Positions 10,294-19,372 are shown, counted from the first letter of the stretch. The stretch: DNA of 64,000 bases from Rosenbergiella australiborealis (GCF_018494035.1 NZ_JABBFO010000009.1:62001-126000), one strand, 5' to 3'. Translations and numbers: made by a program. The notes: generated by a model not told the origin, from the sequence alone.

Positions 10294-11010
10294 ATGCCGT
10301 TAAGGACAGTTAAAGAAAAGGCTGAAGAATCATTTTTATTAATTGAGGAAATCAGTAAGGAATTATCAATCACTATAAAAAAGATAATTTCAGACTCAAA
10401 AAAAACATCTATAGTAAATGTAAGATTAGAGAACAAAATAAAAGAAAAAATACTATTTTCCATAGAAAATTTATTAATTAGGAATGATTTTATTTCTGGT
10501 GCCGGATTCTATCACCATAATGATTTCTCAGATAATTTATGGAAAATGGTCTGGTTTTACCAACCTAAATATACGCATCGACCCGAAAAAAAATGTTTGA
10601 AGAAAGTCTCACAGCCGTTACTTGATGGTCAGATATTTTCGTGGTTGTCTCGCATCAGTGAGGATAATAAAGGGTATCTATATGGACCTTACGTCGACTA
10701 TGTCTACGATTCGACATATATACTAACCTATATTTATCCGGTGCATCTCGGCAAACAATGCGTAGGCGTTACCACTATAGATATTGCTGTGGGCCGATTA
10801 GAACAAGAGATACGTCACACACTCGTCAATACTCTTGTACCGTTAGTGATGACGACCATCAGTGGCCGAATCCTATTTTCTAACCATCCTCATCATCGGG
10901 TAGCAGAGCTCGCCGCAGCTCACCTATCGCCACAATACCTCACGAGTGATTATTTTACGCTTTGGTTGATCAATGACAAAGATGGTGCAGTATTGCCGCA
11001 TCCTCCCTAA
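10294..11010 (+). CDS. Stand-alone Cache (PDC-like) sensor protein
   Basis: A 238-residue protein with no signal peptide or membrane segment. After an N-terminal helical part (about 1-60) comes a PAS-like/Cache fold: GAGFYHHNDF, WKMVWFYQP, the aromatic block YLYGPYVDYVYDSTYILTYIYPV and GVTTIDIAVGRLEQEI. These are typical of the ligand pocket and last strands of Cache domains, which normally sense extracellular small molecules. Here there is no output domain, so it is a cytoplasmic ligand-binding or accessory protein. It starts 34 bases after the GntR gene and is likely cotranscribed. The family call is by motif resemblance. Confidence 0.55.
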   Translation: MPLRTVKEKAEESFLLIEEISKELSITIKKIISDSKKTSIVNVRLENKIKEKILFSIENLLIRNDFISGAGFYHHNDFSDNLWKMVWFYQPKYTHRPEKKCLKKVSQPLLDGQIFSWLSRISEDNKGYLYGPYVDYVYDSTYILTYIYPVHLGKQCVGVTTIDIAVGRLEQEIRHTLVNTLVPLVMTTISGRILFSNHPHHRVAELAAAHLSPQYLTSDYFTLWLINDKDGAVLPHPP

Positions 11011-11144
11011 ATTAGCGCAATAATTTATCGTTCACGGGGATGCGATTGCAGACAATAGCTGTCGCGCCCTTATGTAACGTTTGGCCCAATAATTGCTTAA
11101 CTGAAACATAAGTTTTTTCAGTTAGAGTGAAAAGGGCTACGGCT

Positions 11145-12446
11145 ATGACACAGACTTTTACCCAGATACGCCATTCTATCTTTATCCAGGTGCTTATCGC
11201 CCTTGCGATAGGTACCGCATTAGGTTGTCTTTATCCCGCGATTGCTGATTCACTAAAACCTCTTGGCGATAGTTTTATTAAACTCATCAAAATGGTGACT
11301 GCCCCCTTGGTGTTCGTGATTATTGTTCAGGGCATCGCCTCGCACAGTGAACTCAAACACGTGGGTCGAATTGTGGGTAAAACCCTCCTCTATTTTGAGG
11401 TGATCACGTTATTTGCCTTAGTGTTGGGTATAGTTGGTGCACAGGTCACCCATATTGGGCAGGGTATTCATCTTTCCATGATGGATAATGGATCGAGCGA
11501 TAAACTTAGCCACCTCTCTTCGCTGCAGAGTTTTGGTGATTTTTTCCTTAATTTGATCCCCGATACCTTTATCGGTGCATTTGCACGGGGTGATACCCTG
11601 CAAGTTCTACTTATTTCCATCTTATTTGGCGTCTCATTAAATATAAGTGGAGAAGCCGGAAAACCCGTGATCACCGTCATTAATAGCCTCAGCCATATCC
11701 TGTTTCGTCTGATGGCAATACTGGTTAAGGTTGCCCCGCTTGGCGTACTCGGCGCAGTAGCCTATATGGTCGGCCATTACGGCGTTCAATCTCTAAGTAG
11801 CCTTTTAGGCTTCCTTCTTCTTTACAGCGTTATTTGCGTTCTATTCGTGGCATTAGTCTTGGGTGGGATAACACGATTTACCGGTATCAGTTTTATCGCT
11901 CTGCTGCTCTATTTACGCGAAGAACTGACCATCGTCCTAGGCACAACAGCCTCTGATGTCGTCTTACCACAATTAATGAAAAAATTGGAATGGTTGGGGA
12001 TCAGTAAATCCACAGTCGGATTAGTGATTCCAACGGGTTACTCCTTTAATCTGGATGGCTTTTCGATTTATCTGACACTTGCCGTCGTCTTTATTGCTAA
12101 TGCAACCGGTGTTCATCTTAGTTGGGGGGAAATAGCTTTAATTCTGAGTGTTGCAATCTTCACATCGAAAGGCGCTCACGGTGTGCCGGGTGCAGCGATT
12201 GTTATTTTGGCGGCCACCCTTTCTGCCATTCCTTCATTACCGCTCTCAGCGTTGGCCTTCTTGCTGCCTATTGATTGGTTAATCGGTATACCACGAGCGT
12301 TAACTAACGTACTGGGTAACTGTGTGGCAACGTTAGTGATTGCAAAATGGGAAAAAGATTTAGATCTGACACGTGCCCGTCAAGTGCTTAACCAAGAAAT
12401 CCCCTACCAAAGTGGACAAAAAGAGGCTTCTTTAGCCGCTAAATAG
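11145..12446 (+). CDS. Dicarboxylate/amino acid:cation symporter, DctA-like
   Basis: Inner-membrane symporter of the DAACS family, about 433 residues from ATG 11145 (an in-frame GTG lies at 11127; AAAGGG upstream of the ATG favours it). It has about eight membrane segments. Family motifs include the GDSFIKLIKMVTAPLVFVII region, the serine-rich hairpin equivalent TIVLGTTASDVVLPQL, PTGYSFNLDGFSIYLTLAVVFIA and SKGAHGVPGAAIVILAATL. It carries C4-dicarboxylates or acidic amino acids with protons or sodium. Here it is third in the GntR-Cache cluster, suggesting regulated uptake of an organic acid. Confidence 0.88.
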   Translation: MTQTFTQIRHSIFIQVLIALAIGTALGCLYPAIADSLKPLGDSFIKLIKMVTAPLVFVIIVQGIASHSELKHVGRIVGKTLLYFEVITLFALVLGIVGAQVTHIGQGIHLSMMDNGSSDKLSHLSSLQSFGDFFLNLIPDTFIGAFARGDTLQVLLISILFGVSLNISGEAGKPVITVINSLSHILFRLMAILVKVAPLGVLGAVAYMVGHYGVQSLSSLLGFLLLYSVICVLFVALVLGGITRFTGISFIALLLYLREELTIVLGTTASDVVLPQLMKKLEWLGISKSTVGLVIPTGYSFNLDGFSIYLTLAVVFIANATGVHLSWGEIALILSVAIFTSKGAHGVPGAAIVILAATLSAIPSLPLSALAFLLPIDWLIGIPRALTNVLGNCVATLVIAKWEKDLDLTRARQVLNQEIPYQSGQKEASLAAK

Positions 12447-12495
12447 CGAAAATTCACTACACTTTCAAGACACATTTTATCGTCTAGGAGGGCTA

Positions 12496-13605
12496 GTGAA
12501 ATTATTCTCCCTTATCACCGCGGTTATTATCGCGGCAATCACCCCGGAAATAAGCCAAGCCGCCTCCGAGGTGATTGCCAAAATCGAAGCTCCTTACCCT
12601 GATATATCTGGTATTGCGGTTAATCACGAAAACAGAGTATTCCTTGGCTTTCCTCGTCATTCAGATAATCATAATCAGCCAGCCCTAATGGAATTAGTGC
12701 AGGGTCGACTGAATCCCTACCCCAATAGCACTTTTGGGATCCCCCATAAGGGAAGTGATACCGATTGGCTAGTCTCACCGCATGGAATGTTTATCGATAA
12801 GCATGATGTGTTGTGGGTGTTGGATGATGGGAAAATTCAGGGCGAATCAGATATTCCTCTGGGAGCGGCTAAAGTTGTAGCAATAAACACGCAGACAAAT
12901 TGTATTATAAAAACACTGCTGATCAAGCCCCCCATATTGAATAATAGTTCCCACTACAATGATTTACGCATCGATTTGTCTCATGGTAAGGAAGGAACAC
13001 TTTATATTGCTAACTCTGGCTTCAAACAACGTTATTCATTAATTGTCATCGATGTGGCAAGTAATCAACAGCGCGAGGTACTGGTCAATCAGCCCTCTAC
13101 CTCCCCTGATCCCGGTTTTATGGCTTTTATCGAAAATAAACCCGTCGTCTTCAATCCCAATAACCCAAAACTTCCTCAAGGAGGAGTCGATGGTGTTGCC
13201 CTTTCGCCCGATAGTCGGACTTTTTACTGGACGGTATTAAGTGGTCGTAATCTCTATAGTTTACCGACAGCACTCCTGAGCAACTTTTCTATTCCCGAAG
13301 CAACATTAGAAAAAGCAGTTAAATTCGAGGGTGAACACCCGGCTAACGACGGTATGGCAGAAGACGAGAAAGGCAACCTTTATTTCGGCGCTTACGAACA
13401 GCAATCTTTAGTTAAGCGTGATAAAAACGGTCAGTTTTATTTGCTTGATCACGATGTCCGCAATTTAGGCTGGCCAGATGGATTGGCTTATCGCAATGGT
13501 TATCTTTATACGACGTTGGGTCAATGGAACCGTACTGCGGATCTCAACAATAATCATGATCTGCGACAACGACCTTTTTTAGTCATTCGTACCGCCGTAG
13601 AATAA
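12496..13605 (+). CDS. Secreted MRJP/yellow-family beta-propeller protein
   Basis: A 369-residue exported protein of the major royal jelly/yellow (L-dopachrome tautomerase-related) family. A signal peptide covers about residues 1-22 (cleavage near SQAASE). The rest is a predicted six-bladed propeller with the family motifs SGIAVNHENRVFLGFPR, WLVSPHGMFIDKHDVLWVLDDG, HYNDLRIDLSHG, and WPDGLAYRNGYLYTT near the end. Start GTG with a strong AGGAGG site (12487-12492). It follows the DctA-like gene by 49 bases. Bacterial members have no agreed function; lactonase-like or ligand-binding roles are possible. Confidence 0.8.
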   Translation: MKLFSLITAVIIAAITPEISQAASEVIAKIEAPYPDISGIAVNHENRVFLGFPRHSDNHNQPALMELVQGRLNPYPNSTFGIPHKGSDTDWLVSPHGMFIDKHDVLWVLDDGKIQGESDIPLGAAKVVAINTQTNCIIKTLLIKPPILNNSSHYNDLRIDLSHGKEGTLYIANSGFKQRYSLIVIDVASNQQREVLVNQPSTSPDPGFMAFIENKPVVFNPNNPKLPQGGVDGVALSPDSRTFYWTVLSGRNLYSLPTALLSNFSIPEATLEKAVKFEGEHPANDGMAEDEKGNLYFGAYEQQSLVKRDKNGQFYLLDHDVRNLGWPDGLAYRNGYLYTTLGQWNRTADLNNNHDLRQRPFLVIRTAVE

Positions 13606-13613
13606 TAGCGTTG

Positions 13614-13635
13614 AATCGCCGCGTATGCGGCGATT
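13614..13635. terminator. Stem-loop between MRJP-family and mdfA-like genes
   Basis: A 9-bp stem AATCGCCGC/GCGGCGATT with a 4-base loop follows the MRJP-family stop codon. The following GTCTTT is only weakly T-rich. Confidence 0.45.
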
Positions 13636-13647
13636 GTCTTTGCAGAC

Positions 13648-14886
13648 TTACGACTGAGGCATTGATACACCGCGCGTCAGTGCGAGACGCTTTATAAATA
13701 GAACGATTAATAACAACCAGATGACTCCACTGAGTAAATTAATCAGTGAGAAACCGAACAAGCCATGACGAAAATAACCTTCACGTGCTAACTCAAGACC
13801 TATCGAGTACATTAAAATACTTAACATACCCATCATGGCTGCTACTTGCCCTTTTGCATCGCTGACTGAAAATAAAGTTAGCCGATAAAGGACCGCCGTG
13901 CTTAATCCTGCCCCAAACGCATAGATACTTAGTCCGGTCACTAGTAGTGCTACCTGATGAGCGTCGCTGAAAGTCGCCAATAAGGCGATTAACAGCCCAC
14001 TGACCAATGGCCAAGCCCCCATTACCAAAGGGCGAGTTAGGGCGGAATGATGAGACAACCGGCTTAAGACGCTATTACCTAAGATCATTGAAACAAATAC
14101 TGGAAGCTGTAATAGGGCATAACGCATTTCACTTAACTGATGATCGTGAATTAAATAAACCGGTGAAAGTGCAACCCAACTCAGCACAGGAACCGCTGAA
14201 AGCCCTAAGGCCAAACACCCTGCAATCAACGCTGGCTGCTTGAGCAATTGCCAGTATCCCCCAACCAAACGCTTTGGCGTTAAAATTAGCGTACGATTGC
14301 CTGCTGTTTCTGGCATACGCCAATAAAGACCAACTAGTGCTATCAGTGACAAGCCAGCAAAAATTATAAACAGCATTCGCCATCCCGTTACCAAAAGTAG
14401 CGCACTGCCGGCTAATGGACCGATCAATGGAGCAAGCAAAGCAACATTTGCCATCCATGCCATTAACCGAATACTCGCTCGCTCCTCAAAGGCTTCTTGT
14501 ACCGCCGTATACCCCACCGCACCAATAAAACAGAGGCTTGTTCCTTGTAGAAAACGCAGTAACATAAATTGCTCAATCGATGTCACCCAAAACGTTAGGC
14601 CACTTGTCAGGGAAAAAAGTACCACACCTGATAATAATACCGGGCGCCGGCCCCATTTGTCAGAAAGTGGTCCAAGCAGCCACTGTAATACCAAACCACC
14701 CACTAGATACGCCGTCAATGAAAAAGGAACCCATTCTGGCCCCACCTGTAGATCGCGGGTGACAAGCAACATCCCTGGCTGCACCATATCGTGTGCAATA
14801 TAAGTCGTGAACTCAAAAAGGACTAAAGAGAAAGGAAACAACCATGACCCTGTAGCTCGGTGACGGTAGCGAGGTATTGATCTCAT
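13648..14886 (-). CDS. mdfA: MdfA-type multidrug efflux MFS transporter
   Basis: A 12-segment proton antiporter of 412 residues (E. coli MdfA has 410). Sequence blocks match MdfA closely: VLFEFTTYIAHDMVQPGML with the membrane-embedded Glu in segment 1, LTAYLVGGLVLQWLLGPLSD, the motif A region DKWGRRPVLLSG, LRFLQGTSLCFIGAVGY, and the segment 5 antiporter motif ALLAPLIGPLAGS. It exports cationic and neutral drugs in relatives. Monocistronic. Confidence 0.85.
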   Translation of the reverse strand: MRSIPRYRHRATGSWLFPFSLVLFEFTTYIAHDMVQPGMLLVTRDLQVGPEWVPFSLTAYLVGGLVLQWLLGPLSDKWGRRPVLLSGVVLFSLTSGLTFWVTSIEQFMLLRFLQGTSLCFIGAVGYTAVQEAFEERASIRLMAWMANVALLAPLIGPLAGSALLLVTGWRMLFIIFAGLSLIALVGLYWRMPETAGNRTLILTPKRLVGGYWQLLKQPALIAGCLALGLSAVPVLSWVALSPVYLIHDHQLSEMRYALLQLPVFVSMILGNSVLSRLSHHSALTRPLVMGAWPLVSGLLIALLATFSDAHQVALLVTGLSIYAFGAGLSTAVLYRLTLFSVSDAKGQVAAMMGMLSILMYSIGLELAREGYFRHGLFGFSLINLLSGVIWLLLIVLFIKRLALTRGVSMPQS

Positions 14887-15133
14887 AAATACAACCTAGA
14901 AAGAAGAGGGATAGTAAACCGATAACACTATTGTGGTTGGTTTTTGTTCATTATAGATTTTATAGCTCTATCTTACCCTATCGTCGACGACAAGTAAGCA
15001 GCCCCCCTATGCTTCGCCTTATCTGTTCAGCCATACCCATTCTTATCGTTAGCATAAAATTCAGACCGATAGCACTCTAACGTGATGGGTTTCTCGTCTA
15101 CACTTAGGTCAGAGAATGATAATAGGAGTGATC

Positions 15134-15322
15134 ATGAGACTACTTATCGCGTTACTGTTACCTTGGCTAACCTTTTTTACAATCAGTCGGCCGATTGCAG
15201 GAATAATTTGCCTAATTCTACAAATCACACTGATTGGTTGGTTACCGGCAACCATTTGGGCAGTTTATGCATTGAGCCAGTACAATACCGATAAAAAAAT
15301 CGAAAACTCGTTACGCCCCTAA
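15134..15322 (+). CDS. Pmp3/YqaE family small membrane protein
   Basis: A 62-residue protein from ATG 15134, chosen because AGGAG lies at 15125-15129; an earlier in-frame ATG at 15116 lies upstream of that site. Two membrane segments (LLIALLLPWLTFFTI and GIICLILQITLIGWLPATIWAVYAL) separated by a short loop give the Pmp3/YqaE hairpin pattern, ending in a charged tail. Relatives are stress-induced and affect membrane potential. It lacks the exact family signature, so the assignment is moderate. Confidence 0.55.
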   Translation: MRLLIALLLPWLTFFTISRPIAGIICLILQITLIGWLPATIWAVYALSQYNTDKKIENSLRP

Positions 15323-15329
15323 TCACCCC

Positions 15330-15354
15330 ATGGGCAAGATTATCGCTTGCCCAT
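15330..15354. terminator. Stem-loop between Pmp3-like gene and nrsF
   Basis: Perfect 9-bp stem ATGGGCAAG/CTTGCCCAT with a 7-base loop between two convergent genes. There is no T-run on either side, so it is a weak terminator or a processing barrier. Confidence 0.4.
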
Positions 15355-15366
15355 GTAGCCATTATA

Positions 15367-15993
15367 CTATTTTAATTTGACGATACGTCCGATAAGAAGT
15401 GTGAGGCTAATGATGGTCACAACAGCAGCAACGTGCATTAATAAATCAAAACGATCTTGCTGTACCGAGTGACAGAGCGAAAGTAAGCTCATCGCCCAAG
15501 CTGAAGCGCCAATTCCTGCCATCAACAGACTATTCGTTGAGCGCAGCCCGCCACTTTTATGTAATGTCCACAATAACGTGACGATCATCGGCAGACTAAC
15601 AACTAATAAAAAGAGATAGCAAAAAGTACCGTGCTCATGCACAACAGGCGTTGATGCTTGGGGAATACTGATAATATTGAGTAACAGCCACAGCCCTCCG
15701 CCGAGAATAAAGCGAACAATTGGAATCCCTTCACGGCCTGGAATAACAAGTATGAGCGCGTTCCATACCGCAGCGATCGCGATTGACACGGCAACGAGGA
15801 GTTGCAATAACGCTAAGCCTGCACCGGGCTGATGCCAATCAGTTAATCCTCGATGAACAAACACACTAAAGATAATGGCTAGGGGTAAAGCCATTACTAA
15901 CCATTTAAAAAAACGCCGCCCTGTACTGGGTAATGGTCTTACGGGTAAAGCATCGTTTGCCAGTTTTTTAATCAATTGATGATGGTCAATCAT
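15367..15993 (-). CDS. NrsF-type (DUF1109) anti-sigma factor
   Basis: A 208-residue inner-membrane protein. After a cytoplasmic N-terminus of about 28 residues (LIKKLANDALPVRPLP) come six predicted membrane segments. This is the DUF1109/NrsF layout; NrsF in Caulobacter sequesters the ECF sigma factor SigF until oxidative or metal stress. It starts inside the sigma gene (8-base overlap, 15986-15993), so the two are translationally coupled. The cysteines in GTFCYLFLLV and LSLCHSV could be the redox sensor; that is inference. Confidence 0.78.
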   Translation of the reverse strand: MIDHHQLIKKLANDALPVRPLPSTGRRFFKWLVMALPLAIIFSVFVHRGLTDWHQPGAGLALLQLLVAVSIAIAAVWNALILVIPGREGIPIVRFILGGGLWLLLNIISIPQASTPVVHEHGTFCYLFLLVVSLPMIVTLLWTLHKSGGLRSTNSLLMAGIGASAWAMSLLSLCHSVQQDRFDLLMHVAAVVTIISLTLLIGRIVKLK

Positions 15994-16531
15994 GTTTCTC
16001 TCCGATGCGCCGTAAATTAGTCAGCGCACGATGTAAAAGAGACTTTACCGCCGAAAGAGATAATTGATGATGAGAAGCGGCTTCCGCTAGGCTGTTTTCG
16101 CCTAGATGAACGAACTCAACCATTTGCCGCTGTCGCTCGGGTAATTGCTGTAAATAGTGTGTAATGGGTGGATGTAAATGGAGACTTTCATCTTCCATGA
16201 CCACATTATCGTAGCTATCTTCTTCGGTAATTTCATAGTGCCGATAGCCCTGTCGACGTAGGGCATCAATACTGCGTGCCCGAACGATCGCTAGTAACCA
16301 AGGCATAAAGGGGTAATGGCTGTCATAGGTATGCCTTACGCGATGAAGAGTCAGTAATACATCTTGAATAACATCCTCACTCAATCCGCGATCAAAAACA
16401 TGTTTATTGACCTGTACCCGAATAACCGGCAGCAAGGCTCGCAGTAAACGCTCGTAAGCGTACTGGGAACCTTGCTGTGCTTGCAACATAAGTGATGGCC
16501 AATGCTGCTTATCACTATCACTATTGGGCAT
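15986..16531 (-). CDS. ECF-family RNA polymerase sigma factor, SigF-like
   Basis: A 181-residue sigma factor. Region 2 lies at about residues 25-95 (LRALLPVIRVQVNKHV, EDVIQDVLLTLHRVRHTYD, PFMPWLLAIVRARSIDALRR). Region 4 is at about 125-178, with a helix-turn-helix (LAEAASHHQLSLSAVKSLLHRALTNLR). It overlaps the reductase gene upstream by 11 bases and the anti-sigma gene downstream by 8, so the set is one operon. Expected to direct transcription of the operon itself, possibly from the promoter proposed at 18365-18393. Confidence 0.88.
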   Translation of the reverse strand: MPNSDSDKQHWPSLMLQAQQGSQYAYERLLRALLPVIRVQVNKHVFDRGLSEDVIQDVLLTLHRVRHTYDSHYPFMPWLLAIVRARSIDALRRQGYRHYEITEEDSYDNVVMEDESLHLHPPITHYLQQLPERQRQMVEFVHLGENSLAEAASHHQLSLSAVKSLLHRALTNLRRIGEKHD

Positions 16532-17741
16532 GCGTTGCTTTCTGTAAGGCTTGAGTCACAATCTGTGGAGTAAGAACCTGCGGTAAGACCGTCGGTTTAC
16601 CCCCATCGGCAGGATAAACAAGATACATGGGTAGTCCCCCTTGACCAAACTCAGCTAACGCATCCTCAACATCCGGATTAAACTTGGTGGAATCGGCAAC
16701 CATATAATGGGTACCTGTCGAAACTATAGCTTGCTTTACCGCTGCACGAGAAAGCGTCGTTCGCTGGTTAACTTGGCAGGTGATGCACCAAGAGGCGGTA
16801 AAATCGACAAAGATCGGTTTCCCCTTTCCACGCAATTGTGCCACGGCAGCTGGGGACCAGGTTTCCTCACTCACTGTACTGGCAGATGAGGCTTGGCTTT
16901 GTTTAGGAACCATTCCAACCACTGGCGCAATAACCCCGACGAAAAGTAATAAAGTGAATATCGCTAGGCCACGGTAAGAACGCGCCATCATCCGTCGCCG
17001 TTGTACAATGCCATACATCCATGCCGTAAAACCGAAAAGCACAGAAATGGCTAAGAGCAGACCTAAGGATTGACTCTCTGTCTGCTGCGAAAACACCCAT
17101 AGCAACCAAGCATAAGCGCCTAACATAGGGAATGCCAAACAGTGTTTCAACGTTTGCATCCATGCACCAGGCTTAGGTAAACAACGGGAAAGCCTAGGAA
17201 ACCAACAAATTAACGAAAATGGCGCCGCAAAGCCGAGCGCTAATGAGAAAAATACCCATAACGCGATAAGAGGGGGCTGCACTAGCGCATAGCCAATAGC
17301 ACTGGCCATGAAGGGTGCCGCACAAGGGGTCGCAACAATAATCGCCAGTGCACCGGTAAGCGCAGAACGTGCAAAAACGCCGCGATCCATCTGTACTGCG
17401 CCGACATTTTGTACCGAAAGGCCAACTTCAAAAATACCGAATAAATTTAATGCTGCTGCCAACATAATTAACGCTAATAGCGCGATGACTAAAGGCGATT
17501 GAAGCTGAAAACCCCAGCCTACCGCTGCACCTCCTGCGCGAGCAGCCAATAATATTCCTGCCAGCAGTAACATCGTCGCCACAACACCCACTAAAAAACC
17601 GAGCCCTTCACGACGCGCTTGCCCCGGATCGGCTTGGTGCCTGATCAAGCCAAGCGCTTTTAACGAAATAACGGGAAACACACAAGGCATTAAATTGAGA
17701 ATAATGCCGCCTAAAAAGGCGGCTAATAGTGCGGTTAGCAT
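16521..17741 (-). CDS. DsbD/ScsB-like transmembrane thiol reductase with C-terminal thioredoxin domain
   Basis: A 406-residue inner-membrane protein that passes electrons from cytoplasmic thioredoxin to the periplasm. It lacks the N-terminal periplasmic domain of DsbD and starts directly in the eight-segment membrane domain, whose redox cysteines are in NLMPCVFPVISLKALG and IVATPCAAPFMAS. A C-terminal thioredoxin domain (about 295-406) has CITC in FTASWCITCQVNQ and the cis-proline in GGLPMYLVY. It is 11 bases after the peroxiredoxin gene, so its likely client is that periplasmic peroxidase. Confidence 0.88.
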   Translation of the reverse strand: MLTALLAAFLGGIILNLMPCVFPVISLKALGLIRHQADPGQARREGLGFLVGVVATMLLLAGILLAARAGGAAVGWGFQLQSPLVIALLALIMLAAALNLFGIFEVGLSVQNVGAVQMDRGVFARSALTGALAIIVATPCAAPFMASAIGYALVQPPLIALWVFFSLALGFAAPFSLICWFPRLSRCLPKPGAWMQTLKHCLAFPMLGAYAWLLWVFSQQTESQSLGLLLAISVLFGFTAWMYGIVQRRRMMARSYRGLAIFTLLLFVGVIAPVVGMVPKQSQASSASTVSEETWSPAAVAQLRGKGKPIFVDFTASWCITCQVNQRTTLSRAAVKQAIVSTGTHYMVADSTKFNPDVEDALAEFGQGGLPMYLVYPADGGKPTVLPQVLTPQIVTQALQKATHAQ

Positions 17742-17752
17742 CGTCTCACCAC

Positions 17753-18319
17753 TTAATGCGCTGAATGATATTTTTTAACAGCATCAAGGGCTTTTTGAAT
17801 ATGCTGATCAGGATTTCGATCCGTATAGCTCATCAAAATCTTTCCATCGGGTGCAATCACGAAAGAAGTACGCTCTGACATCGCTTTTCCCTGCATTTGT
17901 ACTGCCGTATGGTATTCAGCAGCCACTTTTGCGCCAGGATCAGCAGCGACGGCGAATTTGTCACGGCATTCCACTTTAGAGAACTGACTAATTTGATCGG
18001 TGTTCCCTGCAGTAACACCAATAACCGTCGCGCCAAGTTGGTTGAAAGTATCCGTTGCTGCAGCAAAATCATGGGCTTCTAACGTACAACCCGCGGTAAA
18101 AGCAGCAGGGAAGAAATAAAGGACGACAGGCCCTTTCTTAAGCGCTTGCTGTAGAGAAAAATCGAGCGGTTTTCCCCCTAAGGCTGCATGCAGTTGAAAA
18201 TCGGGTGCGGAGGCACCGACCGGTAATGCAGCTTGTGCAGAGAAGGCGGTAGCCGCTAACGCAAAGCCCATACCGACGATAACCTGAGAAACACGCTGTT
18301 TGAATAATTTCATAAACAC
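17753..18319 (-). CDS. Periplasmic peroxiredoxin, PrxQ/Bcp-like
   Basis: A 188-residue exported thiol peroxidase. A signal peptide is at about residues 1-30 (FALAATAFSAQA). The peroxiredoxin core has GASAPDF, the peroxidatic Cys in FFPAAFTAGCTLEAHDF, a second Cys in SKVECRDKFAVAAD as possible resolving residue, and ERTSFVIAPDGKI. The Thr-x-x-Cys motif is the family TAGC form. It is first in the operon with the DsbD-like reductase, ECF sigma and anti-sigma genes. It probably reduces peroxide or hydroperoxides in the periplasm. Confidence 0.88.
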   Translation of the reverse strand: MFMKLFKQRVSQVIVGMGFALAATAFSAQAALPVGASAPDFQLHAALGGKPLDFSLQQALKKGPVVLYFFPAAFTAGCTLEAHDFAAATDTFNQLGATVIGVTAGNTDQISQFSKVECRDKFAVAADPGAKVAAEYHTAVQMQGKAMSERTSFVIAPDGKILMSYTDRNPDQHIQKALDAVKKYHSAH

Positions 18320-18700
18320 TCTCCTGAATAATTGACGTTTTAAGTTTAGTTAAGCTTTATGATCAATTCGCTGCGCAAAGCAAAAAGTTGCGCTTAACAG
18401 AAAATATTTTTTAAATAATTCACAGACTCAAAATCGCGAGGATGAGTAACGGGCTATTTTTTTAATCTACTTGTTGCCCTACCCGGTTCTAATGTCATCA
18501 TCCGCCATTGAAGATACGCCCATTTACATCCCTGCTTATACGACTTACTCGTCGTAAACTTATCTTCACAAAGGAGTCGGGGCGAGTAAAACAATGATGA
18601 AATGCACGCATGTTGTCGACATTCTCTCGACCTCTACACGACTGTTTTTAGATATTTGATTGGAGTATCATACCCCTTTTCAATAAAAGTAGAGTCTGGT
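18320..18700. other. Intergenic region before the glycan genes
   Basis: Besides the candidate ECF promoter near 18365, I see no gene or strong hairpin. An upstream in-frame extension of the glycosyltransferase frame from 18602 exists but has no homology-like features and no ribosome site. Confidence 0.4.
18365..18393 (-). promoter_or_regulatory. Candidate ECF sigma promoter of the peroxiredoxin operon
   Basis: On the minus strand, GCGCAAC (18387-18393) and CGAATT (18365-18370) are separated by 16 bases, about 45 bases before the peroxiredoxin start. AAC at -35 and CGA at -10 are common in ECF promoters. The exact consensus for this sigma is not known to me, so this is a proposal. Confidence 0.35.
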
Positions 18701-19372
18701 ATGAAAATTGTTACCGTTTTACGGTCGGGTGGAGATTATGATGAAAATCATGTCAGATGGATTCACCGTCAACTTCCTGATAACTATGAAAAAATATGTT
18801 TGACCGATCTCGATATCCCCGATATAAAAACCATAAAACTACGTACTAATTTCCCCGGCTGGTGGTCAAAAATAGAGCTTTTCAATCCCGATTTGATTGA
18901 TGATGATATTTTTTATATCGATTTAGACGTTGTTGTCGTCGGAGATATCACTGAGTTAACTGAGCAGCGTGAATTGATGATGCTAGAGGATTTTTTCTCA
19001 CAAGAAATGTATAACTCTGCCATGATGTTCATTCCTCATAATGAAAAAATGAAAGTATGGAAAACCTTTAATAAATACCCTGAACAGTTTATGACTCGGT
19101 ATAAGAAAGGGGGTGACCAAGAATTTATTAGTCGAATTTTACCTCATGCAAAAAATTGGCAACATTTATTCCCGGGTAAAATTTGTAGCTATAAGAAACA
19201 TGTAGTAAAAAAATCAAAAAAATACTCTTTATCAGTGGGGAATGGAAAACTACCAGATGATATAAGAATTGTATTTTTTCATGGAAAACCAAGACCTTGG
19301 AATAGCGGTGAAAAGTGGGTTCCCAGCTTACAACTTGAAAAAGAGAAAGGTAGCCATGACTTTTCTAAATAA
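18701..19372 (+). CDS. Putative glycosyltransferase
   Basis: About 223 residues from ATG 18701 (MKIVTVLRSGGDYDENHVRW), chosen because the domain begins there. The GT-A nucleotide-sugar fold is indicated by the DxD motif in IFYIDLDVVVVGDITEL (near residue 75), the preceding FPGWWSKIELFNP, YNSAMMFIPH, and a C-terminal VFFHGKPRPW. The last is typical of GT8-like and related small enterobacterial transferases. The sugar and acceptor are unknown. The downstream ligase gene starts within its last 17 bases, so the two are cotranscribed. The DNA is more AT-rich than its neighbours. Confidence 0.72.
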   Translation: MKIVTVLRSGGDYDENHVRWIHRQLPDNYEKICLTDLDIPDIKTIKLRTNFPGWWSKIELFNPDLIDDDIFYIDLDVVVVGDITELTEQRELMMLEDFFSQEMYNSAMMFIPHNEKMKVWKTFNKYPEQFMTRYKKGGDQEFISRILPHAKNWQHLFPGKICSYKKHVVKKSKKYSLSVGNGKLPDDIRIVFFHGKPRPWNSGEKWVPSLQLEKEKGSHDFSK

